From Paraglaciecola sp. L3A3 (lineage in GTDB: Bacteria; Pseudomonadota; Gammaproteobacteria; Enterobacterales; Alteromonadaceae), in NCBI RefSeq assembly GCF_009796765.1, contig NZ_CP047023.1, positions 4,075,501 through 4,139,500 on the forward strand: 64,000 nt of DNA, given 5' to 3'. Made by a program: the position numbers and the translations under genes. This document shows, in pieces, positions 18,320 through 27,951 of this stretch (its first letter is position 1; every line of letters starts with the position of its first letter). The notes under the pieces are model-generated. The model did not search any database. It was not told where the DNA came from and worked only from the letters and a program-made list of their open reading frames with translations.

Positions 18320-18823
18320 ATGAAATCTCTTGTCACCCATTTTTTATATATATTGACCACATCTTTAATCATTTTTAGCTATACGGCTCAAGCAGACACC
18401 ACTGAAAAACTTGCTCCTGACTTCACATTAAAGAGCAATCAGGGAGCCAATATGCGGTTATCAGAACAAAGAGGCAATGTGGTACTCATCAATTTTTGGG
18501 CGTCTTGGTGTGGGCCATGTCGTGAAGAATTACCTAAAATGGAAAAGATCCAACAAGATTATCAAGATTTGGGCTTTACCATACTTGCCATTAATGTGGA
18601 TGAAGATTCAAATAAAGCCGATATTTTGTTAGACGATATAAAAGTCACCTACCCCATCCTCTTTGACCCAAGTTCAAGTGTTAGTCAATTATACGATGTC
18701 AGTGCCATGCCAACTACAGTCATTATCGACCGCAACGGCAAGCAAAGATTTTTACACATGGGTTATAAATCTGGGGATGAAAAAAAGTACGCCAAAATGG
18801 TTAAAGCACTAATACGTGAGTAA
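18320..18823 (+). CDS. TlpA-like periplasmic thioredoxin
   Basis: 167 residues, signal peptide to about residue 25, then an AhpC/TSA-TlpA fold: LAPDFTLKSNQG, NFWASWCGPCREE with the redox pair at C64/C67, VDEDSNK, and the cis-proline segment AMPTTVIIDRNGK. Such proteins reduce periplasmic disulfides, often apocytochrome CxxCH cysteines or other cysteine-rich clients. In this operon, plausible clients are the CxxCH proteins and the Cys-tailed DUF4266 lipoprotein next door (inference). Confidence 0.87.
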   Translation: MKSLVTHFLYILTTSLIIFSYTAQADTTEKLAPDFTLKSNQGANMRLSEQRGNVVLINFWASWCGPCREELPKMEKIQQDYQDLGFTILAINVDEDSNKADILLDDIKVTYPILFDPSSSVSQLYDVSAMPTTVIIDRNGKQRFLHMGYKSGDEKKYAKMVKALIRE

Positions 18824-18827
18824 GCCC

Positions 18828-19067
18828 ATGTCGATATCACCTTTATTTAAATATGTCATCATCTTAGCCAGCACTGTGATGATGACTGGTTGCGCCACCA
18901 AAATTGAGCCTTGGGTCAAACCTTATGAAAGAAGTCATTTGGCAGATCCTATTATGAGTCAAGGGCGCAATCCAGTGACAGCTAGCTATATGAAACACGT
19001 ACTCGAAGCCAGAGAAGGGGCAAGAGGAGCGGAAGGCGGAGCAGGAGGTGGTTGTGGGTGTAACTAG
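18828..19067 (+). CDS. DUF4266 lipoprotein with Gly/Cys tail
   Basis: 79 residues from the ATG at 18828 (a GTG at 18816 overlapping the tlpA-like stop is the alternative). Signal peptide with lipobox MTGC. The mature protein has WVKPYERSHLADPIMS, an EAREGARGAEGG segment, and ends GGGCGCN, all features of DUF4266. The tail could bind a metal, receive a cofactor, or be a redox pair for the thioredoxin. The 3' end contains AGGAGGTG, which doubles as the ribosome site of the next gene. Confidence 0.8.
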   Translation: MSISPLFKYVIILASTVMMTGCATKIEPWVKPYERSHLADPIMSQGRNPVTASYMKHVLEAREGARGAEGGAGGGCGCN

Positions 19068-20208
19068 TTATAGTCAGTCAATGATTAAGCTCGGGTTATG
19101 TACCTTGGTCTTATTTCTTGCAGCCAGTAGTTGGGCGGCAGTGTTGCCACAAGATCGTTCCGATGCGTTATATCATTCATATAATGGCGATGGAGTGAGT
19201 ATCGATGGCCCTTCAGTTTTATTGCGCAAAAAAATTAGCGATAAAGTATCTATATCGGCCAATTATTATGTGGACAGTATTTCTGGAGCCTCTATTGATG
19301 TGCGTGCCACAGCAAGTGAATACCAAGAAGAGCGCAAAGAAACCACCCTGGCTGCAGACTTCTTACATAACAAATCCATACTCAGTTTAAGTTACACAGC
19401 AAGTGACGAAAATGACTTTAAAGCACGCTCTATATATTTAGGTTTATCGCAAGATTTCTTTGGCGACTTGACCACCCTATCCCTAAGTTATGCACGAGGA
19501 CAAGACGAAGTTGGCAAAACCGGTGATGCTAATTTTATAGAGCAAGCCGATAGACAAAAATATGGTCTGGGGCTTACTCAAGTCGCCACTAAAAACTTAA
19601 TTATGGGCTTAAGTCTAGAGAATATTTCTGATTCTGGTTATTTGAACAACCCCTACAGAAGCATTCGTTTTGTTGACCCCCAGGCCGCAAAAGGTTACCG
19701 CTTTGTCACTGAAATATATCCCAACTCACGTAGCAGTAATGCTCTAGCCTTAACCGCTAACTATTATCTTGCATACCGCGCATCAATACATGGCGAAGTT
19801 CGGGTATATCAAGATAGTTGGGGGATTAAAGGCAGAAATGCCAAGTTAGCTTACACCCATACTATTGGCGATGAATGGATTATCGACATTCGAAGTCGTA
19901 TTTATTCTCAAGATAAAGCGGATTTCTATCAAGACTTATTTAGCCGTGAAAATGAATTTAATTTCATGGCACGAGATAAAGAACTCAGTACCTTTTCTAA
20001 CTTATCAGTAGGCTTAAGTGTGAGTTATGAAAAAAGTTTATCTAGTACGGCCACATTTAAAAAGTGGTCAGTTAATGGTGAAGTAGATCACATACGCTTT
20101 AAGTACGACGATTTTCGCAATGTATTAGCTGAAGGAGCGGTAGGTGAAGAGCCTCTATTCGCCTTTAATGCCAACGTGTTACGTGTATTTTTCTCTGTCT
20201 GGTATTAG
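19054..20208 (+). CDS. DUF3570 outer-membrane protein
   Basis: 384 residues from the GTG at 19054, chosen because the perfect ribosome site AGGAGGTG ends 3 bases before it; an ATG at 19081 is the alternative. Signal peptide ends near SSWAAVLPQ. The start DALYHSYNGDGVSIDGPSVLLRK and the many amphipathic strands (VSISANYYVDSISGASI, SILSLSYTASDEN, LTTLSLSYARGQD) match DUF3570, and the protein ends FFSVWY. DUF3570 and DUF4266 genes are commonly neighbours. Probably an outer-membrane barrel working with the lipoprotein; role unknown. Confidence 0.8.
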   Translation: MGVTSYSQSMIKLGLCTLVLFLAASSWAAVLPQDRSDALYHSYNGDGVSIDGPSVLLRKKISDKVSISANYYVDSISGASIDVRATASEYQEERKETTLAADFLHNKSILSLSYTASDENDFKARSIYLGLSQDFFGDLTTLSLSYARGQDEVGKTGDANFIEQADRQKYGLGLTQVATKNLIMGLSLENISDSGYLNNPYRSIRFVDPQAAKGYRFVTEIYPNSRSSNALALTANYYLAYRASIHGEVRVYQDSWGIKGRNAKLAYTHTIGDEWIIDIRSRIYSQDKADFYQDLFSRENEFNFMARDKELSTFSNLSVGLSVSYEKSLSSTATFKKWSVNGEVDHIRFKYDDFRNVLAEGAVGEEPLFAFNANVLRVFFSVWY

Positions 20209-20230
20209 GCCAAACGTTTAAGGAATTATG

Positions 20231-20752
20231 ATGAAAAAATTAATCATACAAAGCCTAATCAGCTTAACAATATTTGCCAGTGTTAGTGTTTTTGCACAGA
20301 CCCAGTCCACTGCCCCCATTGCCAAACAAATTGAAGATTTGAAAAAAGAAATCATTGCACTAAATCGAGATTTATTTATTTTGGAAGAAGATTTACTCTT
20401 TCCTTCAAGCACCCAACTTGCCGTTTACCTATCTATTGATGTTGGTACTTACTTTCAATTAGATTCAGTAGAATTAAAAATTGGTGATAAAACCGTCACC
20501 CATTATTTGTATACCCAAAAACAAATTGATGCCTTACATCGAGGCGGCGTGCAGAAACTTTATATAGGTAATATCGCCCAAGGCGAACATGAAATAAGTG
20601 CATTCTTTCATGGCCTTGGACCTGAAAAACGTCCATACAAAAGAGGAGTCGTATTAAGCGTAGATAAAGATGAAGACCCTAAAGCAATTGAATTACAAAT
20701 ACGTGATTCAAACTTAAAGCTGCAACCTAAATTTGAGGCAGTGGAACTGTAA
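20231..20752 (+). CDS. exported coiled-coil protein of unknown function
   Basis: 173 residues; the second of two adjacent ATGs is preferred because AAGGA lies 6 bases upstream. Signal peptide ends near SVFAQTQ. A short helix IAKQIEDLKKEIIALNRDL looks coiled-coil, followed by a beta-rich domain (LAVYLSIDVGTYFQLDSVELKIG, then HEISAFFHGLGP). No cysteine-based or catalytic motif. I do not recognise the family. It lies inside the operon before the TPR genes, so a periplasmic structural or adaptor role is possible. Confidence 0.65.
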   Translation: MKKLIIQSLISLTIFASVSVFAQTQSTAPIAKQIEDLKKEIIALNRDLFILEEDLLFPSSTQLAVYLSIDVGTYFQLDSVELKIGDKTVTHYLYTQKQIDALHRGGVQKLYIGNIAQGEHEISAFFHGLGPEKRPYKRGVVLSVDKDEDPKAIELQIRDSNLKLQPKFEAVEL

Positions 20753-20755
20753 AGC

Positions 20756-22759
20756 ATGCGCCTAACTTTTTATTTACCTCAACTTAAATGGACAAAAATC
20801 AGCAGCTTATGGCCACTGATACTGGTGCTATGGGTGACTAGTGCTTTGGCGAAAACCATAGACACAAACAAGCCAGAAGAATACCTAGCTAAACAAAGCT
20901 GGGGGCAGGTTTTATTTGAATTTTACCAACAAAACTATCGACAAGGATTAGTACAATTAGCAGTGGCAGAGCAGCAAAGTTTAGGGGAATACAAGCAACA
21001 GGCACAAGTGGCAAAAGGGGGAATGAGTTTAGTTTACGGCCTAAATAATCAAGCGGAACAGATACTGACTCAATTAACCGAACAAGCAGAGCCTGAGGTG
21101 CAAGCACAAGCTTGGTTTTGGTTAAGCAAAGCTTATTTTGATTCTGGCCAGTATATAAAAACCCAGCAAGGGTTAGATAACAGCCAAGCATGGCGCAAAC
21201 AATATGATATTCAACAGCAAGAGCAACTCGCTTACATACAAGGTCAACTATTAGTTGCCATCCCCAATCAATCGGCTAGCCAACAGCGGTTTTCAAATGT
21301 TGTAAACAGCTTACCAAATGATTCGGTGTATCGACCTTATCTGCATTATAACTACGGACTATTTGAATTAGAAAAGGGAGAATATCCTTTAGCCATAGCC
21401 TCATTCAGACAAGCACTTAACGACTTATCTGCTCAAGAAAAGGCTCCTTGGCAACAAAGTTGGTGGGCAAATTGGACCAATGGTTTATGGTTTAAGCCCA
21501 CAGACAAAATGACTGAAAGCGAATACCAAGGATTAAGTGATCGTATTCATTTAGCTTTAGGTTATACCTATTTAAATACCTTAGAGACAGAGCAAGCACT
21601 TACCCACTTTTCCAATGTGCACAGTCAGCGACAAGACGGAGCCAATGCATTATTAGGTTATGCCCAAGCATTAGCTAATCAAGGTAAGCTGCCTATGGCT
21701 TTGGCTATTTGGCAAAAAATCAGTATTGATTTCCCTGCTAGGGATGCCGCATTACAAGGCTTACTTGCAATGGCGTGGCAACTAGAACAAGCTGGAGATG
21801 AAGTGCAAGCTTGGCAAAAATTACTGGTCTCAGAAAAGCAGTTAGCTGTCGCCCAGCAAGATATCAACACTAGCTTAGCTCTTATCCAACAAGCTGATTT
21901 TTTACCACGTATATTAGTCCTGACCGAAAATACACAAGCTAATCTAGATGGGATTACATGGCCCCTTAGCCAAAGCGATATAATGCAATCATTTCTGGCA
22001 GGCCAATCGAAACAACAACTCAAGACTTGGCTCGACCTGCAACAAGAAAGCAATTTACTGACAGCCAAAAAACAAGATTTAGCCGAATTTAAAAGCCTAT
22101 TAGATGAGCGTAAACAGGCGGCTGTCGCACGAGGTAAACAAGTAGCACAAAAAGATTTTGTGCTAAAAACAACTGAGTTAGACAAGCAATTACAAAGACT
22201 CTCTAGGCAAGTGGAATTAGCTCAAGCCACCCAAGATGCCAGTGGCTTAGCCAATGAAAGCCAACTGGCGCAATTGGCTAGAATTCAGCAAGCCAAGTTA
22301 CGTATTACAAAGATTAAAGGGAGACAAAAATTATCTCCTAGTTATGCTAAAAGGTTGGCACGAGTAGATGGTATATTGACTTGGTATTTTGCCGATAATT
22401 TTCAACCTTTATTATGGCAACATCAGCAAGGGATAACAGAAACTGAACAACTTTTAGACATAGCCAAACAAAGCCAAACCAACTTACTTAAGCAAATTGC
22501 TGCACCGGCTGAATATACAGAGCAATATCAAAAAATAGCCCATTTAGCTGGGCGAGTAAACCATCATCTACAGACCATTAAAGGCCTGCAAAAAAATATC
22601 AGCCAACAGATCAAATCCAAAGCAATCAGCAAATTATCCACTCGTCAGATTTATTTAGACCAAGTGGAGCAAAGCATACAATTGGCGAAACTAAGACTAC
22701 AAGACCAAGATCCTCAACAACTTTCCCCTAATGAAAAGAATATAGGAGAAACACAATGA
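20756..22759 (+). CDS. exported TPR-repeat protein
   Basis: 667 residues with an N-terminal signal or anchor (residues 12-32, ending SALAKTI). The first half contains TPR-like helical pairs (QAWFWLSKAYFDSGQYIKT; YNYGLFELEKGEYPLAIASF; ALGYTYLNTLETEQALTHF; LGYAQALANQGKLPMALAIW). The second half is a long, Gln-rich helical region likely to form coiled coil. It should act as a periplasmic scaffold. The stop overlaps the next start (ATGA), so translation is coupled. Confidence 0.72.
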   Translation: MRLTFYLPQLKWTKISSLWPLILVLWVTSALAKTIDTNKPEEYLAKQSWGQVLFEFYQQNYRQGLVQLAVAEQQSLGEYKQQAQVAKGGMSLVYGLNNQAEQILTQLTEQAEPEVQAQAWFWLSKAYFDSGQYIKTQQGLDNSQAWRKQYDIQQQEQLAYIQGQLLVAIPNQSASQQRFSNVVNSLPNDSVYRPYLHYNYGLFELEKGEYPLAIASFRQALNDLSAQEKAPWQQSWWANWTNGLWFKPTDKMTESEYQGLSDRIHLALGYTYLNTLETEQALTHFSNVHSQRQDGANALLGYAQALANQGKLPMALAIWQKISIDFPARDAALQGLLAMAWQLEQAGDEVQAWQKLLVSEKQLAVAQQDINTSLALIQQADFLPRILVLTENTQANLDGITWPLSQSDIMQSFLAGQSKQQLKTWLDLQQESNLLTAKKQDLAEFKSLLDERKQAAVARGKQVAQKDFVLKTTELDKQLQRLSRQVELAQATQDASGLANESQLAQLARIQQAKLRITKIKGRQKLSPSYAKRLARVDGILTWYFADNFQPLLWQHQQGITETEQLLDIAKQSQTNLLKQIAAPAEYTEQYQKIAHLAGRVNHHLQTIKGLQKNISQQIKSKAISKLSTRQIYLDQVEQSIQLAKLRLQDQDPQQLSPNEKNIGETQ

Positions 22760-25665
22760 AGGTACCTAACTTGTTAACTTGTAACTCTCTAAGCTTGCCT
22801 ATTGGCATAGTTGTTTTACTGATGACAGGTTGCCAACTATGGTCAGCAACAGAAGAGGTAAAGGCACCTTCAACTAATCGTATACAGCCAGCCTCACCGC
22901 TATTTGCCAGCGCACTAGAGCCGATAAAAATAACCCCCAGTAAGATGGGGCCTGCCGATTTAATTCATTTACGTGATACCTACGCCAAACTGACTCCAGA
23001 AGTACAAGATCCTAAGCAGCAACAGCAAATGCGCAAACGTCTTGCTAGTCTAGAAATGCTACTAGCAGAACAAGAGCAAGAACAAGGTTTAACTAGTGAC
23101 ACCGGTTATTATCAGCAGGCAATTCAAACATACTTAGGCATACAAAAAGAAGAGCATTTAGGCGAGGATGGAGCGCATATAAGTTATCAACTATCTCGAG
23201 CTTATGATCTACAAGGCAATGCCCAAGCCAGTTTTGCAGAACTTAGTTCGCTGATCCAAACCTACCCTACTAGCCGATACATAGCCGAAGCTCACTTTAG
23301 ACAAGGTGAATATTTGTATGCAAAAGGCGAATTCAGCCGTGCCGTTGAGGCGTACAATCAAGCTGTCACTTTCCCAAACAGTGAATACTTTGCCATGTCA
23401 GCCTATATGTTGGGTTGGAGTCAATTTAATTTAGATAATCAGCAACAAGCAGCACAAGCCTTTGGCAAAGTATTAGACAAATACTTGGGGGCTGAATCTT
23501 GGCAATTCGGAGAACCTGAAGATGAACAGCCTTTAAGAGCCGGTGAACAAAGGTTAGTTAACGATAGCGTACGTATTATGTCGTTAATATTTTCTTACGC
23601 CAGTAACGAACAAAGCCTATTAAGCTTTATCGAAAATATTGGAGCGAGGCGTTACGAACATATTCTGTTTGATGGTTTAGCCCAGTTACAACTAAATAAT
23701 GACCGCTTTAAAGATAGTGCTAATGCCTATTTAGCTTTTGCACAGCGACACCCCACTCACCCGCTGGCTGCAGACTTTTACGTTAAACATATAGACGCCT
23801 ATATTTTAGGGGAATTCCCCAGTCTAGTGATGCCCGCCAAACAAGGTTATGTGGAAATGTTTGGCATTAATGGTAGCAGTTGGGCAACACAACCGAAAAG
23901 CATTCAGCAAAAGTTAACCCCATACTTACGTCAGTATCTGAATGAACTTGCCCAATACGAACATGCAAGAGCACAATTATTAGTCAGTAGGTCTGAATCC
24001 AATACCCAGCAACAACATATTGCCGCTTTCATCTCAGCCGCCCGTTGGTATCAAGAATACATTGACACTTTTGAAAATGAAAAAGACACAATCGAGAAAC
24101 GTTTCTTATTGGCAGAAAGTCTGCACGATGGGGGGCAAATCTTAGCGGCAATTACAGAATTTGAACGCTATGCCTATGACATCCCTCAAGGTAACAAAGC
24201 AGCTGATGCAGCCTACGCAGCGATACTCAGTTACCGAAAGTTGTTAAATACTTCAGCCACCGACACTGACACATCTTTAGTCACCGCGTCATTCGCCAGC
24301 CAAGAGAAGTTTATTAATACCTTTACTACAGATAAACGAGCTAATGACATAGCCTTGTTATTAATGCAAACACGCTTTACCAATAAGGAATATCCGGTAG
24401 CCATTGAGCTAGCAAACTGGTTAATGTCTCGATATAACAATGCTTTGGGCAAAAACAATTCAGATAAAACGTCACAAATATACTTATCAGCCAGTTTAGT
24501 CGCCGCCCATAGTTTATTTGCGATCCAAGACTTTACTAACGCTGAGCAAGCCTACCAAAAAGTATTAGCGCAATTAAATACAAAAGATAAACGTTATGTC
24601 GATATGCAAGAAAGACTAGCAGTGAGCATTTATCGCCAAGGCGAACTTGCCCAAACTAACCAACAACTCGATCAAGCTGTCAGCTTATGGCAACGTATTG
24701 TCACTGAACTGCCAAATAGCCAAGTGCGTTTAAATGCGCAATATGATGCAGCTACTTTGTTGCTACAGCAACAAAACTGGTCAGCAGCCATAGCATTATT
24801 AACTGATTTTGCTAGCCGTTTTGAGCAACACCCATTAACTCAAGGTATAGCTGACAAACTCATTTTTGCTTATGAGAAAAACGAACAGTGGGAGTTGGCA
24901 GCAGATGGATTATATGAAATTTGGCAACAAACCCCACAACAAGAAGAGGGTCGACTAGCCCTGTGGACTGCAGCTGAGTATTACCAAAAAGCACAGCTAC
25001 GTAGCAAATACTTACCTGCCTATCGTCAATATGCCCATACTTACCCAGCTCCATTTGACACAGCCACAGAAGTGCGCTTTTTAATGAGTGAATTTTACCT
25101 AACCAGTAATGAAGACAGTAAACGACGTTACTGGTTAAACAAATTAATTACAGCAGATAAACAAGCTGGAGAAAATCGCACAGTACGCTCTCAATACCTA
25201 GCAGCTAAGGCAAGTATGGTATTTGCCAAAGATGCAGTTTATGTGTTTAATCAAATCAAACTCACTTTACCCCTAAAATTAAGTTTAACTAAAAAGCGTC
25301 AAGCCATGGATACAGCAATAGCCAAGTTTGATCAGGTGATGGCTTATGGTGTCGCTGAATTGAGTAGTGCCGCCAATTATCAAATTGCGGAAATTTTTCG
25401 TGTTTTTTCAATTGACCTAATGACCTCGGAACGTCCTAAGGGCTTATCGGTACTAGCACTAGAACAATATGAATTACTCCTTGAAGAGCAAACCTACCCA
25501 TTTGAAGAGCAAGCCATTGAATTACATGAATCCAACGTACAGCGCAGTTGGCAAGGTAATTACGATCAATGGGTAGAAAATAGTATTAATCAACTCAGTA
25601 AACTGTTGCCGGTACGTTATGGTAAACAAGCAATAACTGGAGAGTTAGCCAATGAGTTATTTTAA
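22756..25665 (+). CDS. large TPR-repeat lipoprotein
   Basis: 969 residues with lipobox MTGC (lipidated cysteine 26). Many TPR-type repeats follow, e.g. ISYQLSRAYDLQGNAQASF, AEAHFRQGEYLYAKGEFSRAVEAY, SAYMLGWSQFNLDNQQQAAQAF, and more in the C-terminal half. Architecture resembles BamD/YbgF-like and Glt-type envelope TPR proteins, but is much longer. It is likely attached to the inner leaflet of the outer membrane and could be the receiver of ExbB/ExbD/TonB-driven motion (inference). Confidence 0.75.
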   Translation: MKVPNLLTCNSLSLPIGIVVLLMTGCQLWSATEEVKAPSTNRIQPASPLFASALEPIKITPSKMGPADLIHLRDTYAKLTPEVQDPKQQQQMRKRLASLEMLLAEQEQEQGLTSDTGYYQQAIQTYLGIQKEEHLGEDGAHISYQLSRAYDLQGNAQASFAELSSLIQTYPTSRYIAEAHFRQGEYLYAKGEFSRAVEAYNQAVTFPNSEYFAMSAYMLGWSQFNLDNQQQAAQAFGKVLDKYLGAESWQFGEPEDEQPLRAGEQRLVNDSVRIMSLIFSYASNEQSLLSFIENIGARRYEHILFDGLAQLQLNNDRFKDSANAYLAFAQRHPTHPLAADFYVKHIDAYILGEFPSLVMPAKQGYVEMFGINGSSWATQPKSIQQKLTPYLRQYLNELAQYEHARAQLLVSRSESNTQQQHIAAFISAARWYQEYIDTFENEKDTIEKRFLLAESLHDGGQILAAITEFERYAYDIPQGNKAADAAYAAILSYRKLLNTSATDTDTSLVTASFASQEKFINTFTTDKRANDIALLLMQTRFTNKEYPVAIELANWLMSRYNNALGKNNSDKTSQIYLSASLVAAHSLFAIQDFTNAEQAYQKVLAQLNTKDKRYVDMQERLAVSIYRQGELAQTNQQLDQAVSLWQRIVTELPNSQVRLNAQYDAATLLLQQQNWSAAIALLTDFASRFEQHPLTQGIADKLIFAYEKNEQWELAADGLYEIWQQTPQQEEGRLALWTAAEYYQKAQLRSKYLPAYRQYAHTYPAPFDTATEVRFLMSEFYLTSNEDSKRRYWLNKLITADKQAGENRTVRSQYLAAKASMVFAKDAVYVFNQIKLTLPLKLSLTKKRQAMDTAIAKFDQVMAYGVAELSSAANYQIAEIFRVFSIDLMTSERPKGLSVLALEQYELLLEEQTYPFEEQAIELHESNVQRSWQGNYDQWVENSINQLSKLLPVRYGKQAITGELANELF

Positions 25666-26344
25666 TTCGCTGTCCATTGCGATCCTTAGCCTTGGCATAT
25701 TACTTAGCGCCTGTGGTTCGACAACGGTTACCAAGAATATAGAAGTTGTAGCCAACAATAATAATAGTCAGCAAAACGTCACACCACCATCAGCAGAAGC
25801 CATACTATTGGCTAGACCTAATCAGTATAGAGCGACCGAACCTAGTATGCCGCCAACGATGGAGAGACAGGTAAAGCTAGCTTTAGAGACAATCGAGCAA
25901 CAGCAATATCCTCAAGCCTTAGATTTGATTGCTAACTATGTCCAAGCAGATACTAAACATTCAGCTATCTGGGTGGTAAAAGGCGATATTGCAGCAGCAC
26001 AAAAACAAGACTCCCAAGTAATAATTGGCTATTACAATCAAGCAGTAGCCATTAATCCTAATAATTACTTAGCTCATAACAGATTGGCTATTTTATTCAC
26101 TAAACAAGGTGAATTCGACCAAGCCCTAAACCATTACCAACAAGCGATAGATAGTTGGCCTGGTTTTGCTCCAGCCTATTTAAATCGTGGAATTTTACTC
26201 GACATTTATATGGGAAAAAAACAACAAGCTCTTGATAGTTACCAAACATACCAAAGCATAATCACCTTAACCCAAGGTAAAGAAGCCAAAAAAGTGCGGG
26301 GCTGGATTGTCGATCTTACCCGCCAGCTTAAACAACAAGGCTAG
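25652..26344 (+). CDS. TPR-repeat lipoprotein
   Basis: 230 residues; lipobox LLSAC gives lipid-cysteine 21. Three TPR units are easily seen in the C-terminal two thirds (AIWVVKGDIAAAQKQ; YLAHNRLAILFTKQGEFDQALNHY; APAYLNRGILLDIYMGKKQQALDSY). The start overlaps the preceding gene by 14 bases. This is a PilF/NlpI-like size and layout, but the operon context points to a part of the Exb-type envelope complex and not to type IV pili. Confidence 0.78.
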   Translation: MSYFNSLSIAILSLGILLSACGSTTVTKNIEVVANNNNSQQNVTPPSAEAILLARPNQYRATEPSMPPTMERQVKLALETIEQQQYPQALDLIANYVQADTKHSAIWVVKGDIAAAQKQDSQVIIGYYNQAVAINPNNYLAHNRLAILFTKQGEFDQALNHYQQAIDSWPGFAPAYLNRGILLDIYMGKKQQALDSYQTYQSIITLTQGKEAKKVRGWIVDLTRQLKQQG

Positions 26345-26347
26345 ACC

Positions 26348-26665
26348 ATGAAAAAGACCCTATTGATCATACTCGGCTGTACTCTACTAGGTAGTCTATC
26401 GGGATTCGCTCAGGAGCCCGTTGAACAAGGAAAATCGAAAGCTATCGCCAATAAAATAAAATTAGAAGCCACTTTTCGAGGTAATCAAGAGCAACCAAAG
26501 GTATTAACCATCGTACCTTGGCAGTTACCTGTTTATACCGCTATAAAAGGTCAACAACCAAGCCATATCAAGCCCTTGCAGCTAGAACCTATTTTTAGAA
26601 AAAGCTTTGTTAACGAGCAAAAGGTATTTGAAAAGTTATTCAAATCGAACAGTACACCTCAATAA
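26348..26665 (+). CDS. small exported protein of unknown function
   Basis: 105 residues with a good signal peptide (MKKTLLIILGCTLLGSLSGFAQ). The mature part is short and basic with VLTIVPWQLPVY in the middle, and has no repeats or cysteines. It begins 3 bases after the TPR lipoprotein stop, firmly within the operon. I do not recognise it. Confidence 0.65.
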   Translation: MKKTLLIILGCTLLGSLSGFAQEPVEQGKSKAIANKIKLEATFRGNQEQPKVLTIVPWQLPVYTAIKGQQPSHIKPLQLEPIFRKSFVNEQKVFEKLFKSNSTPQ

Positions 26666-26727
26666 GCATACTTAACTTTACATGACCCCATGCTAGTGTG
26701 GCTTCAGTTATTTACTGGAGATCAAAT

Positions 26728-27393
26728 ATGGACACCTACAACACTATCGTCAGGTTCTTCCAAGAAGGCGGCTCGTTTATGCTGCCTATTTCAATTGTAC
26801 TGGCCTTGGGATTAGCCATAGCAATAGAACGCTTTATGTTTTTAGCCGGTGCGCTTCGTAAGAATCGCAACGCGTTTAATGAAATAGAATCATTACTGGC
26901 CGAAAATAAATATGACGCTATTGTGAAACTCGGTACTCAGCAAGCTGCGCCTATTGCCCGTATTATTAGTGCAGGGATTGGACGTATGTCCACCAGCCAA
27001 CGTCGTGAAGATATTGAATACGCCATGGAAGAAGGTTTAATGGAAGCGGTACCAAGACTTGAAAAGCGCACCGCATATTTAGGCACCTTGGCCAATATTG
27101 CCACCCTATTAGGACTACTTGGTACCATAATTGGTTTAATCGCTGCTTTTACTGCGGTTGCTAATGCCGACCCAGCAGAAAAAGCCAGCTTGTTGTCACA
27201 AAGTATTTCGGTGGCAATGAATACCACTGCCTTTGGTTTGATAGCCGCCATCCCACTGTTAGCCTTTCATTCAGTTTTACAAACTAAAACCACTGAAATT
27301 ATCGATAGTATGGAGATGGCTGGAGTGAAATGTTTAAACATTTTGATCAATCGTCAAGAAGTCAGCCCCAATACTCGTAACAGCGACAGATAA
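26728..27393 (+). CDS. MotA/TolQ/ExbB-type proton channel protein
   Basis: 221 residues from the ATG at 26728, which has GGAG 8 bases upstream; the open frame to 26698 is not needed. Three membrane segments: near the N-terminus (SFMLPISIVLALGLAIAIERF), then the pair LGTLANIATLLGLLGTIIGLIAAF and TTAFGLIAAIPLLAFHSVL, with a long cytoplasmic loop between the first two. ExbB/TolQ pentamers form the proton channel around an ExbD/TolR core and convert proton flow to motion. Followed directly by two exbD-like genes. Confidence 0.88.
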   Translation: MDTYNTIVRFFQEGGSFMLPISIVLALGLAIAIERFMFLAGALRKNRNAFNEIESLLAENKYDAIVKLGTQQAAPIARIISAGIGRMSTSQRREDIEYAMEEGLMEAVPRLEKRTAYLGTLANIATLLGLLGTIIGLIAAFTAVANADPAEKASLLSQSISVAMNTTAFGLIAAIPLLAFHSVLQTKTTEIIDSMEMAGVKCLNILINRQEVSPNTRNSDR

Positions 27394-27405
27394 AGGCAGC
27401 TCACT

Positions 27406-27951
27406 ATGCTAAGACGTGGCCGAAAAATCAAAAAAGCAGATGCAGAACTAGATATCACTTCTTTCATGAACCTCATGATAGTGCTGGTGCCTGTTCTGCT
27501 AATGATGATGGTGTTCTCTAAAATCACTGTTTTAGAGTTAAAGTTACCGGCTTTATTGTCTAACGCACCGGCCTCTGAATTAGAAAATAAACAACTAGAA
27601 TTGATAGTCAATAACCAACAGATAAGTGTGTACTACCCAGCTGGCTACCTACTACAAACAATAGAAGCGAAGCAAACACAACACGATTTAGAGCAATTAC
27701 AACAAATTTTAAAACAACTGAAACAAACCTTATTAAGCAAAGGGGCTGACAAAAAAGATATTGTCTTAATGTTAGACGACACCGTCCCTTACCAAACTAT
27801 TGTGCACCTTATGGATACAACGCGTTCTTATCAAGATGTGATTGGGGTAGACCTAGTGGATGCTGAGTTGTTTCCAGAAATATCCTTTGCCGATGCACCA
27901 ACATTAGCTGCAGAAATCCCAGCCACAAATAATAATGGTGCCAATCGATGA
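27406..27951 (+). CDS. ExbD/TolR-type protein with Asn at the channel Asp position
   Basis: 181 residues: short cytoplasmic N-terminus, one membrane helix (residues 17-40) and a periplasmic domain. Canonical ExbD/TolR/MotB-like helices carry an essential Asp in a pattern like F-I/V-D-V-M-L-V-L-L. Here the segment reads DITSFMNLMIVLVPV, so the aligned position (residue 22) is Asn; a different Asp lies at 16. The periplasmic part ends with MLDDTVPYQTIVHLMDTTR, a recognisable ExbD C-terminal pattern. The next ExbD gene overlaps it by 4 bases and keeps the Asp. Confidence 0.85.
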   Translation: MLRRGRKIKKADAELDITSFMNLMIVLVPVLLMMMVFSKITVLELKLPALLSNAPASELENKQLELIVNNQQISVYYPAGYLLQTIEAKQTQHDLEQLQQILKQLKQTLLSKGADKKDIVLMLDDTVPYQTIVHLMDTTRSYQDVIGVDLVDAELFPEISFADAPTLAAEIPATNNNGANR

